Positions 1 to 6,068 of a stretch of 6,068 bases of DNA are shown here, in pieces (position 1 is the first letter of the stretch; each line of letters starts with the position of its first letter). This DNA comes from Cloacimonetes bacterium TCS62 (GTDB lineage Bacteria > Cloacimonadota > Cloacimonadia > Cloacimonadales > TCS61), in NCBI GenBank assembly GCA_001577185.1, contig LSCM01000087.1:1-6068 (forward strand). The letters are read 5' to 3'. The position numbers were made by a program, and so were the translations under genes. The notes beneath the pieces are model-generated. The model was not told the origin of the DNA and did no database searches. It saw only the letters and a program-made list of their open reading frames with translations.

Positions 1-726
1 CAGATCGATTGGAATGTAACAGCTCGACACGGTTATCCTTATATCAAAAAATTTGAAGAAACTCGAGAATTGAACGTTATGTTCCTCATCGATAGTAGCG
101 CTTCTACCCTATTTGGCACTAAAAGTTATCTAAAATCTGAATTGATAACTGAAATAACAGCAGTCCTGTCTTTCTCCGCACTTTCCAATAATGATAAAGT
201 CGGTCTACTTTTATTTACGGATGAGATCGAAAAATATATTCCACCTAGAAAAGGTAAAAAATCTACCCTGAGGATACTACGAGATATTTTGTATTGCAAA
301 CCAAAAAATATCAAAACGAATATTAGTAATGCGCTGGAATATATCTATCGTTTAATTAAAAAAAGAAGTATAATCTTTGTGATCTCCGATTTTTTGGATG
401 AAGGGTATGAAGATAATCTGAAACTTTTAGCAAAGAAGCATGATGTAGTGGCATTGCGAATTCTTGATAAAGCTGAATTGGATTTACCAAAAGCCGGTCT
501 ATTGGAGCTAAAAGATCCGGAAACCGGTGATAACATTACAATTAATTCTTCATCTCAAATAATAAGAGAAAAATATAAGAAAGCAGTAGAAATACAAGAA
601 GAAGAAATTCAAAGAAAATTCAAGAAAATGAAAGTAGATTTAGTGAACTTACATACAGATCAACCTTATGTACCTGAACTGATGAAATTTTTTAAATTCA
701 GAATTAGAATGAAAAATCAAAGATAA
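1..726 (+). CDS. DUF58 / vWA domain protein, 5' end missing
   Basis: This is the C-terminal part (241 visible codons) of a DUF58 protein. The frame is open from base 1, and the first residues (IDWNVTAR, then KKFEETREL) match the conserved DUF58 block that precedes the vWA fold, so the true start lies upstream. TTG at 70 and ATG at 79 are internal and would cut into the domain. All vWA metal-site (MIDAS) elements are visible: DSSAS at visible residues 31-35, a Thr at 106 (KTNIS) and an Asp at 130 (ISDF). The C-terminus is charged and lacks a membrane helix. In the family, DUF58 proteins are encoded beside MoxR AAA+ ATPases and are thought to be cytoplasmic-facing partners; their biochemical activity is not settled. 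It lies 14 bases before the next gene, consistent with one operon. The family call is firm; the role is inferred from context. Confidence 0.93.
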   Translation, partial: QIDWNVTARHGYPYIKKFEETRELNVMFLIDSSASTLFGTKSYLKSELITEITAVLSFSALSNNDKVGLLLFTDEIEKYIPPRKGKKSTLRILRDILYCKPKNIKTNISNALEYIYRLIKKRSIIFVISDFLDEGYEDNLKLLAKKHDVVALRILDKAELDLPKAGLLELKDPETGDNITINSSSQIIREKYKKAVEIQEEEIQRKFKKMKVDLVNLHTDQPYVPELMKFFKFRIRMKNQR

Positions 727-740
727 GTAGTGAATAGAAC

Positions 741-1655
741 ATGAAAAATATATTAATAATATTACTCTTATTACTTATCACTTTTACACCTGCAATAGTA
801 TCATCTCAAACATTAGATTACAAACTTGAAAGACCAAGCAAGTTGTTCATTGGTACTCCATTTCATGTTATAGTAAATATTTCCTCAGAGATCACCGATA
901 GTGTTTTTGTTCCAAAGATAGATACATTAGACGTTTTTATTCTCAAAGATCATTCTGAAAAAGAAACCATAAAAAATGAAGATAAGATATCAACAATTGA
1001 TCTAACTTTCCAAACTTTTGATACTGGAGAATTTACTTTCCCCGAACTTGAATTCTCAATTAAGCAAGAAGATACTTTAAAAACATTATATACTAGCGAA
1101 TTTCAACTTGTAATCGAATCGGTTATAACAGATAGCACTCAAACGATTAAAGATGTTGCAGATCCCCTTAAGATCTCTTTAAAATTCTGGGATTATTTTA
1201 TACCGATCGTCACTATAATTCTCATTTTTATATTGATTAAATATTTAGTTAGATATTTTAGAAAAAAACCTGAAAAACTATTAAAAGAAAAAGAAGTTGA
1301 TAAACGTCCTGCTTATTTAAGAACTCTGGAACTACTCAATGATCTAAAAAATCAAAAATTATTAGAAAATAGTAAGTTTCTCCAATATCACTTTAGACTT
1401 TCATATATTATTCGATTCTATTTAGAAATTGCGTATAAGATAAACGCTGTTGAGATGACAACTAATGAGATCCGTCGAAATTTAAAAACAAGTGATCATA
1501 AATTCAAAACAAAGATCTTACAGAATTTAACAACGGCCGATAAGGTTAAATTTGCTAAATACAAAACGACTTATGATGAATCAGAAGCAATATATGACTG
1601 GTTTGAGGATTATTTGATCTCTTTGAAGAAAGCCGAGGAAAAAGAAAATGCTTGA
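741..1655 (+). CDS. BatD-like single-pass membrane protein of the Bat operon
   Basis: This 304-residue protein occupies the slot between DUF58 and BatA that, in Bacteroidota-type Bat operons, usually holds a protein annotated only as hypothetical. It has a hydrophobic signal peptide (about residues 1-22), a beta-rich exported region (about 24-128) with a GEFTFP turn at 96-101, one membrane helix (about 151-170) followed by basic residues, and a helical tail (about 188-300). The layout repeats that of BatD in miniature: both have the pattern of a G-x-[FL]-x-[FI]-P turn in the beta domain and a tail block with YL....K[IL]...(S/T)T.E[IL]...L (here 227-248). I infer a periplasmic beta domain and a cytoplasmic tail. 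The ATG at 741 is chosen because it begins the signal peptide; no convincing Shine-Dalgarno precedes it. Its end overlaps batA by 8 bases. No enzymatic motif is visible and the molecular function is unknown. Confidence 0.88.
   Translation: MKNILIILLLLLITFTPAIVSSQTLDYKLERPSKLFIGTPFHVIVNISSEITDSVFVPKIDTLDVFILKDHSEKETIKNEDKISTIDLTFQTFDTGEFTFPELEFSIKQEDTLKTLYTSEFQLVIESVITDSTQTIKDVADPLKISLKFWDYFIPIVTIILIFILIKYLVRYFRKKPEKLLKEKEVDKRPAYLRTLELLNDLKNQKLLENSKFLQYHFRLSYIIRFYLEIAYKINAVEMTTNEIRRNLKTSDHKFKTKILQNLTTADKVKFAKYKTTYDESEAIYDWFEDYLISLKKAEEKENA
1635..1640 (+). promoter_or_regulatory. Ribosome binding site of batA
   Basis: GAGGAA lies 7 bases before the ATG at 1648 and inside the end of the preceding gene. 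It supports this start and, with the 8-base overlap, suggests translational coupling of the two genes. Confidence 0.7.
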
Positions 1656-2637
1656 GTTTGTTAATGTTAAGTGGCTTTGGGCACTGCTAATTCTCGTTCC
1701 ATATATTTTGTATGATATATTCGTAAATAACAAGAATAAAATTAGGGTTATCTACAGTAGAGTTCAACTACTTAAACAAATAACTGGCAGAAACAGTTAT
1801 TTAAAATATTTACCCATTATCTTGAGAAGTTTAGCAATTGTATTATTGATCATAGCATTAGCTCGTCCGCGTTTGGCAAATAAGAAGCAGGAGATCACAG
1901 GCAAAGGTATTGATATAATCCTTGCTATTGACATTAGTGGAAGTATGAAAGCAGTAGATTTTAAACCTACTAATCGTCTTGAAGCTGCCAAAAAGGTAGC
2001 AAAACAATTCATAGAAAAGAGGAAAAATGATCGTATTGGATTAATTGTATTCTCCGAAAATGCTTATACTAAATGCCCTCTAACGCTTGATTATAACATC
2101 TTAATGACTATTTTAGAAAGTATTGAGATCAATGAAGAAGCCAACGGAACTGCAATTGGTATGGGACTTGCCACTTCAGTTGCCAGATTGAAAGAATCCG
2201 AAGCAAAATCAAAAGTTATAATTTTGATCACAGATGGTAGAAATAATGCAGGTGAGATTGAACCTTTTGATGCTGCTCAATTGGCTTCTACTTTCGAGAT
2301 GAAAGTTTATCCAGTTGGGGTTGGAAAAAAAGGATTAGTTGATTATCCTGTTCCAACAGCCTTTGGTGTACAATACCGGAAAGTAAATATTGAAATAGAT
2401 ATGGAGACATTAGATGAGATCGCAAAAATAACTGGAACTAATAATGCAAAATTAGCCACTAATACTAAGCAGTTGGAATCGATCATGAATCTAATTGATA
2501 AAATGGAAAAAACCGAATTGAAAATTAATGATTATTATGTTTATAAAGAGCTATTTAGTATATTCCTAATATTTGCGTTTTGTTTATTATTAGTTGAATT
2601 TTTAATTAGAGTTGTCTATCATAGACAAATACCCTAA
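1648..2637 (+). CDS. batA: BatA, vWA-domain membrane protein
   Basis: This 329-residue protein has the family's usual length and order: a membrane helix at about 9-26, a basic loop (27-55), a second helix at about 56-72 ending in ARPR, a vWA domain (about 87-290) and a C-terminal helix (about 302-320) with a short basic tail. The MIDAS site is complete: DISGS at 95-99, T168 in NGTAIG and D196 in ITDG. A CPLT motif (143-146), also found in BatB, is present. The basic residues after helix 1 and after the last helix argue for a periplasmic vWA domain. BatA is known from Bat operons as a paralogue of BatB; metal-dependent protein binding is expected of a MIDAS vWA domain, but its ligand is not known. 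The assignment of BatA rather than BatB rests on being first of the pair and on the N-terminal domain. The start is fixed by its Shine-Dalgarno sequence. Confidence 0.92.
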   Translation: MLEFVNVKWLWALLILVPYILYDIFVNNKNKIRVIYSRVQLLKQITGRNSYLKYLPIILRSLAIVLLIIALARPRLANKKQEITGKGIDIILAIDISGSMKAVDFKPTNRLEAAKKVAKQFIEKRKNDRIGLIVFSENAYTKCPLTLDYNILMTILESIEINEEANGTAIGMGLATSVARLKESEAKSKVIILITDGRNNAGEIEPFDAAQLASTFEMKVYPVGVGKKGLVDYPVPTAFGVQYRKVNIEIDMETLDEIAKITGTNNAKLATNTKQLESIMNLIDKMEKTELKINDYYVYKELFSIFLIFAFCLLLVEFLIRVVYHRQIP

Positions 2638-2642
2638 GGAGG
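2636..2642 (+). promoter_or_regulatory. Strong ribosome binding site of batB, overlapping the batA stop
   Basis: AAGGAGG is a near-perfect Shine-Dalgarno. Its first two bases are the last two of the batA TAA stop codon (2635-2637). It sits 11 bases before the ATG at 2654, a slightly long spacing. An in-frame TAA at 2651-2653 touches that ATG, so no earlier start is possible. It is the strongest ribosome binding site in the window. Confidence 0.8.
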
Positions 2643-2653
2643 ATAAAGTTTAA

Positions 2654-3679
2654 ATGCACTGGGGAAATCCATATTATTTATTTTTGCTTATTCTGATCCC
2701 AATTTTCCTGATTTTTATTGGATTAGCAAAACATAAAAGAAAGAGAAATTTCAAAAAATTTGCAGAAAAGAAATTCTATGATTTCTATATGCAAAATTTC
2801 TCTGATTTTCATTGGAATTTAAAAAATATTATTTTTGTCACTGCTCTTCTCTTTTTAATAATCAGCCTAGCGAAACCTAGATGGAGTAAAGAAGTTCAAA
2901 TTATTAAGAAAGAAGGAATAGATATTGTTGTCTGTATCGATGTATCAAAAAGTATGGATGCTCAAGATATCCAACCTAATCGTATCGATAGAGCAAAGGA
3001 TCAGATCTCTCTATTTATAGATCAACTAAAAGGAGACAGAATAGCTTTAGTAGCTTTTGCAGGGGAAAGTTTTGTGCAATGTCCTCTAACAAACGACTAC
3101 GGTGCTGCTAAATTATTTTTGAATTTACTTGATACTGAAACCGTTCCATCTTACGGAACTGATATCGGAGGAGCTATTTCTAATGCAACGGAGTTGTTTG
3201 GAGAAAAAAACAAGCATAAGATGATAATTATCGTTAGTGATGGAGAGGATTTAGCTGGTAATGCCATCGATGTAACTAAAAAAGCAGTAAAAGAAAATGC
3301 CATAATCTATACATTGGGAATCGGCTCTCCAGAAGGTTCTACTATTCCCTTAAAGGATCAATCCGGTAACACGGTCTATGCAAAAAATGATAAAGGTGAT
3401 ATAGTATTTTCCAAATTAGATATCAAAACTTTAACACAAATCGCTAAATTTGGACAAGGTCGCTTCTTCCCTATAACCCCAAAACAATCTGAAATCTTCG
3501 AGATCATGAAAAGTATTAATGCGATTGAAAAAAAGAAACTAGATTCAAAAGAATTCACTCGATACAAAGAACAGTATAAATATTTTGTTATTATTTGTTT
3601 AGTTTTATTAATAATTGAATCAATAATATTATACAGAAAAAAACGAGAATTTAAGAGAGTTTTAGATCATGAAGAATAA
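2654..3679 (+). CDS. batB: BatB, vWA-domain membrane protein
   Basis: This 341-residue paralogue of BatA has a first membrane helix (about 7-24), a very basic loop (26-40, rich in Lys and Arg), a second helix (about 57-73) ending in AKPRW, a vWA domain (about 88-295) and a C-terminal helix (about 309-326) followed by a basic tail. MIDAS residues are intact: DVSKS at 96-100, T169 in YGTDIG and D196 in VSDGED. CPLT occurs at 143-146, as in BatA. The segment after the metal site, with LGIGSPEGSTIP and a later FSKLD, is the usual BatB form. The positive-inside rule puts the vWA domain in the periplasm. In characterised or predicted Bat systems BatA and BatB are thought to form a membrane complex with BatC and BatD; that is family knowledge, not shown here. 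It follows batA by 16 bases and overlaps batC by 11. Confidence 0.93.
   Translation: MHWGNPYYLFLLILIPIFLIFIGLAKHKRKRNFKKFAEKKFYDFYMQNFSDFHWNLKNIIFVTALLFLIISLAKPRWSKEVQIIKKEGIDIVVCIDVSKSMDAQDIQPNRIDRAKDQISLFIDQLKGDRIALVAFAGESFVQCPLTNDYGAAKLFLNLLDTETVPSYGTDIGGAISNATELFGEKNKHKMIIIVSDGEDLAGNAIDVTKKAVKENAIIYTLGIGSPEGSTIPLKDQSGNTVYAKNDKGDIVFSKLDIKTLTQIAKFGQGRFFPITPKQSEIFEIMKSINAIEKKKLDSKEFTRYKEQYKYFVIICLVLLIIESIILYRKKREFKRVLDHEE
3653..3659 (+). promoter_or_regulatory. Probable ribosome binding site of batC
   Basis: AAGAGAG lies within the end of batB, 9 bases before the ATG at 3669. It is a modest match to the Shine-Dalgarno consensus. The 11-base gene overlap suggests coupled translation. Confidence 0.45.
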
Positions 3680-4406
3680 AGTAATTGTCTTTACGTTAAT
3701 TTTGCTTACATCCGGCTTATTTGCTGAAATACTTAGTTATGATAAAGTTATTAAAAACCTAAGAGGTATTAAAAATTACAACGATGGTAATTTTTCTGAA
3801 GCTGATAAAAAGTTTCAGGATAATTCTATAGCTTACCCAGATGATGCAACTTTACAATATAATCTAGGAAATACTCGTTATAAAACAGGAAATTTAGAAC
3901 AAGCAGAAAATTCTTATAAATTAGCCCTTAAAGATAGAAATTTCAAAAACAGATCTAAAGCATTTCAAAACTTGGGAAATGTAAAATTTCAAAGTAAAGA
4001 CTATCAGAATGCAATAAAACATTACCGTAATGCACTGATCGAAGATCCACATAATCAAGAAGCACGTTATAACTATGAATTAGCAGCTAGATATTTACAA
4101 AGACAAAAAAAACAAAATAACCAAAAAGATCAAAACGATAAACAGGATCAGAAAAAACAAAATAAAAACAAACAACAGAAAAAAGACCAGGACCAAAACA
4201 AAGAAAAACAAAAGCAGGATCAACCAAAGAAGGATCAGCAAAAACAAAAAGAACAAAAAAAGTCTAAAGCCAAGCAAGCAAAAGAAAAGAAGAAGAAAGA
4301 TGCTGAAAAAATTCTCAAAGCTCTTCTCCAAAAAGAAAAAGAAGAGATGAAAAAAGAGAAAGAAAAGATGAACGTTGACAAAACAAAAACCGGAAAATAC
4401 TGGTAA
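3669..4406 (+). CDS. batC: BatC, exported TPR protein with Lys/Gln-rich tail
   Basis: This 245-residue protein starts with a signal peptide (about 1-19, probable cut after LFA; no cysteine, so not a lipoprotein). Three TPR units follow at about 26-59, 60-93 and 96-129, recognised by Gly at position 8 (G67, G103), Ala at position 20 (A45, A79, A115) and Pro at position 32 (P127). Residues 147-210 are a low-complexity tract of Lys, Gln, Asp, Asn and Glu with repeated DQ pairs. The end (211-245) is a charged predicted helix starting DAEKILKALL and finishing GKYW, resembling the conserved BatC C-terminus. TPRs bind proteins, so BatC is expected to be a periplasmic scaffold for BatA, BatB and BatD; this is inference. 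The start is supported by the signal peptide and overlaps batB by 11 bases. Homopolymer A runs in the tail region could make the frame error-prone, but it is open here. Confidence 0.9.
   Translation: MKNKVIVFTLILLTSGLFAEILSYDKVIKNLRGIKNYNDGNFSEADKKFQDNSIAYPDDATLQYNLGNTRYKTGNLEQAENSYKLALKDRNFKNRSKAFQNLGNVKFQSKDYQNAIKHYRNALIEDPHNQEARYNYELAARYLQRQKKQNNQKDQNDKQDQKKQNKNKQQKKDQDQNKEKQKQDQPKKDQQKQKEQKKSKAKQAKEKKKKDAEKILKALLQKEKEEMKKEKEKMNVDKTKTGKYW
4107..4298 (+). repeat. A-rich low-complexity tract encoding the BatC Lys/Gln linker
   Basis: The coding strand is very rich in A, with poor, imperfect repeats such as GGATCAG or GGATCAA followed by A-rich stretches. It encodes residues 147-210 of BatC, with six Asp-Gln pairs among Lys and Gln. 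A-runs of 8 (4105-4112, beginning just upstream of the tract) and 7 (4255-4261) are present. There is no sign of a perfect tandem repeat. Confidence 0.75.
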
Positions 4407-4413
4407 TTATCAT

Positions 4414-6068
4414 ATGAAGAAACTAGTATTCTTATTTTGTTTATTTTTATCAATAGTTCCACTCATAGCAGAGGATATAAGTGTGGAAGCTTATGTTGAT
4501 AAGAAAAAGGTAGGAGTACAAGATTTCCTAAAGTTAACGTTAAATGTTTCGGGTGAAAAAGCTGATAATATTCCCGCACCTAATTTACCTGATATCAAGA
4601 ATTTTAACAACAGAGGAGTACGTACATCCTCATCTACATCCATGTCCATTATAAATGGTAAAATGACTTCTAAGACCTCAAAAGAATTTACCTATACATT
4701 GCAACCTCAGAAAATGGGAAATTACCTAATACCACCAGTAAATATACAAATTGATGGTAAAAACTATACAACAGATCCAATTCAGATAAATGTGATCGCT
4801 GGAAGTGCAGATCCAGCTCCTAGAACCTCAAATAGATCCAAAAATCCGAGAAACAACAATAGCAATATTTCTGATAACCTATTTTTAAAAACCGATATTA
4901 GTAAAAGAGATATCTACGTAAATGAACCTACTATTGTGAAGTATAAATTATATACAAGATACAATATTGCTAATTTATCATTTGGTTCTGACCCTAATTT
5001 TGAAGGATTTTGGAAAGAAGATATCTATGTTCCGAAAGCTGTTGATTTTACTACAGAAACAATTTACGGTATCAGATATAACACGATGTTAATGCGTTCC
5101 GTTGCTTTATTTCCAACAGAAAGCGGTCTTCTTGAACTTCCGGAATTAGAATTGATAGTTGATATTCGTCAGCAAGCGCGAAGTTTTTTTGATTTCGGAT
5201 CAACAAAGCGATATACTGTTAAAAGTAAGAAAAAAAACATTCAGGTAAGATCGATCCCAGAAAAAAACAAACCTCCTGCATTTCGAAATGCGGTAGGTTC
5301 ATATAAACTTTCCAGCAAAATAAATAAGGAAAAACTGAAGGTTGGAGATTCCTTTACATATACACTAAAAATAAGTGGTAAAGGTAATTTAAAGCAATTT
5401 AATATATCCAGTTTACCTGAAATTAGAAATCTGAGATTTCTTGATCCTGAAATTTCTACACATATAAATAATGATAAGATATCTGGTTATAAAACAATAA
5501 AATATTTAGTTATTGTTCAAGAAAAAGGTAAATTCACTATTCCATCTTTAGAATTTAGTTATTTTGATACTGATCTTAAAAAATTTATAACTAAGAAGAC
5601 GCGAGCATTTACTATCGAAGTTACAGAAGGAGATAAAACTCTTATCCACAGCAGCTCAGCACAATCACTAGTTCAGAAAGAAGGAAGTGATATTGGATTT
5701 ATCATAACAAATTCGGATTTGAACGATCATAATCTTTACTTTAATTCTTTCATGTATTGGCTACTCTGGGTAATTTCAATTATATTCATCCCAGCATCAA
5801 TTATTTTTTCTCAGGAAAAGCTTAAGTTAATGGAAAATGAGAATTACTTGCGACAGAAGAGAGCTAAAAAAATATTAAAAAAATATATGAAAAAGGCTTC
5901 CACTGAAGCAGAAAAACAGAACATGGAATTTTATTCTGCAGCTCAAATTGGTTTGAGTAACTATCTTGCAGATAAATTAAAAATTCCCCGTGGTAGTTCT
6001 ACAGAAAAACTATTAACTCAACTAAAAACCCATAAAATACAAGATCCTATACTGGAAAACATTGAAGA
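4414..6068 (+). CDS. batD: BatD, oxygen-tolerance-family membrane protein, 3' end missing
   Basis: The frame is open from ATG 4414 to the window edge (551 full codons and two bases). A signal peptide (about 1-19, cut after LIA) is followed by three beta-rich segments, about 20-130, 155-282 and 295-405, joined by an Asn/Ser/Arg-rich linker (131-155). Family hallmarks are the Ser-rich stretch ending IINGK (72-83), GFWKED (198-203), and AFRNAVGSY (289-297). Each segment has the turn of Gly, hydrophobics and Pro (G102-P107, G238-P243, G372-P377). One membrane helix lies at 447-466, then a helical tail (about 478-551) that begins to match the tail of the 741-1655 protein before the edge cuts it. 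I infer periplasmic beta domains and a cytoplasmic tail. BatD is the family's partner of BatA, BatB and BatC, with no known enzymatic activity. The gene follows batC by 7 bases and has no clear Shine-Dalgarno; the signal peptide supports the start. Confidence 0.92.
   Translation, partial: MKKLVFLFCLFLSIVPLIAEDISVEAYVDKKKVGVQDFLKLTLNVSGEKADNIPAPNLPDIKNFNNRGVRTSSSTSMSIINGKMTSKTSKEFTYTLQPQKMGNYLIPPVNIQIDGKNYTTDPIQINVIAGSADPAPRTSNRSKNPRNNNSNISDNLFLKTDISKRDIYVNEPTIVKYKLYTRYNIANLSFGSDPNFEGFWKEDIYVPKAVDFTTETIYGIRYNTMLMRSVALFPTESGLLELPELELIVDIRQQARSFFDFGSTKRYTVKSKKKNIQVRSIPEKNKPPAFRNAVGSYKLSSKINKEKLKVGDSFTYTLKISGKGNLKQFNISSLPEIRNLRFLDPEISTHINNDKISGYKTIKYLVIVQEKGKFTIPSLEFSYFDTDLKKFITKKTRAFTIEVTEGDKTLIHSSSAQSLVQKEGSDIGFIITNSDLNDHNLYFNSFMYWLLWVISIIFIPASIIFSQEKLKLMENENYLRQKRAKKILKKYMKKASTEAEKQNMEFYSAAQIGLSNYLADKLKIPRGSSTEKLLTQLKTHKIQDPILENIE

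Noticed and set aside
70..81. Start of the DUF58 gene at TTG 70 or ATG 79
   Set aside because: The open frame runs through base 1 and encodes conserved DUF58 residues (IDWNVTAR and onward) that either start would remove.
126..536. Short minus-strand open frames within the DUF58 gene
   Set aside because: They are antisense to a conserved domain, have no recognisable domain or start signal, and the plus-strand frame explains the sequence.
1797..2012. Minus-strand open frame inside batA
   Set aside because: It lies opposite the second membrane helix and MIDAS region of BatA and has no independent support.
3376..3567. Minus-strand open frame inside batB
   Set aside because: It is antisense to the conserved C-terminal part of BatB, with no family resemblance or start signal.
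1648..3679. vWA pair as part of a chelatase, a tellurium-resistance or a conflict (defence) system
   Set aside because: The three-helix membrane layout and the DUF58, TPR and BatD neighbours fit the Bat family; no chelatase AAA+, TerD-like or protease/nuclease effector gene is present.
3669..3728. BatC as a lipoprotein
   Set aside because: There is no cysteine after the hydrophobic stretch, so no lipobox; the LFA/E site fits ordinary signal peptidase cleavage.
4399..4413. Terminator or promoter between batC and batD
   Set aside because: The gap is only 7 bases, with no GC-rich hairpin followed by T-run and no -35/-10 pair that stands out from the AT-rich background.
4095..4462. Two minus-strand open frames, rich in Leu and Phe, opposite the end of batC and the start of batD
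   Set aside because: They are the complement of the A-rich Lys/Gln coding tract. The composition is a by-product, there is no ribosome binding site, and they lie opposite well-supported genes.

Overview
The window is one uninterrupted, co-directional (+ strand) gene cluster that I read as a Bat ("Bacteroides aerotolerance") operon. Gene order is: DUF58/vWA protein (5' end cut off by the window edge); a single-pass membrane protein with a BatD-like layout; batA; batB; batC; and batD (3' end cut off by the window edge). In other genomes this set is normally preceded by a MoxR-type AAA+ ATPase and is often followed by batE. Neither lies in this window, so both are predictions about the flanks.

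The DNA is AT-rich (roughly one third G+C by eye), uses the standard code, and is packed tightly. Intergenic gaps are 7 to 16 bases, there are overlaps of 8 and 11 bases, and I see no internal promoter or terminator. The gene order fits the Bacteroidota/FCB type of Bat operon. Clear Shine-Dalgarno sequences ahead of batA and batB are less typical of Bacteroidota proper. An AT-rich FCB-related lineage such as Cloacimonadota is a plausible but unproven guess.

Region by region: 1-726 encodes the C-terminal part of a DUF58 protein with an intact vWA metal site. 741-1655 encodes a signal peptide, a beta-rich domain, one membrane helix and a helical cytoplasmic tail. 1648-2637 (batA) and 2654-3679 (batB) are paralogous three-helix membrane proteins, each with a complete vWA MIDAS site. 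3669-4406 (batC) is an exported three-TPR protein with a long Lys/Gln tail. 4414-6068 (batD) is an exported protein with three beta-rich segments, one membrane helix and a cytoplasmic helical tail.

How they may work together (inference): the positive-inside rule places the vWA domains of BatA and BatB, the TPRs of BatC and the beta domains of BatD and its smaller relative on the periplasmic side. The helical tails of BatD and the 741-1655 protein would be cytoplasmic, where they could meet DUF58 and the expected MoxR ATPase. The operon type is already known, although its biochemical function remains unsettled. I found no clearly undescribed system. The most interesting points are the shared architecture of the 741-1655 protein and BatD, the low-complexity tail of BatC, and an apparent excess of GATC sites.
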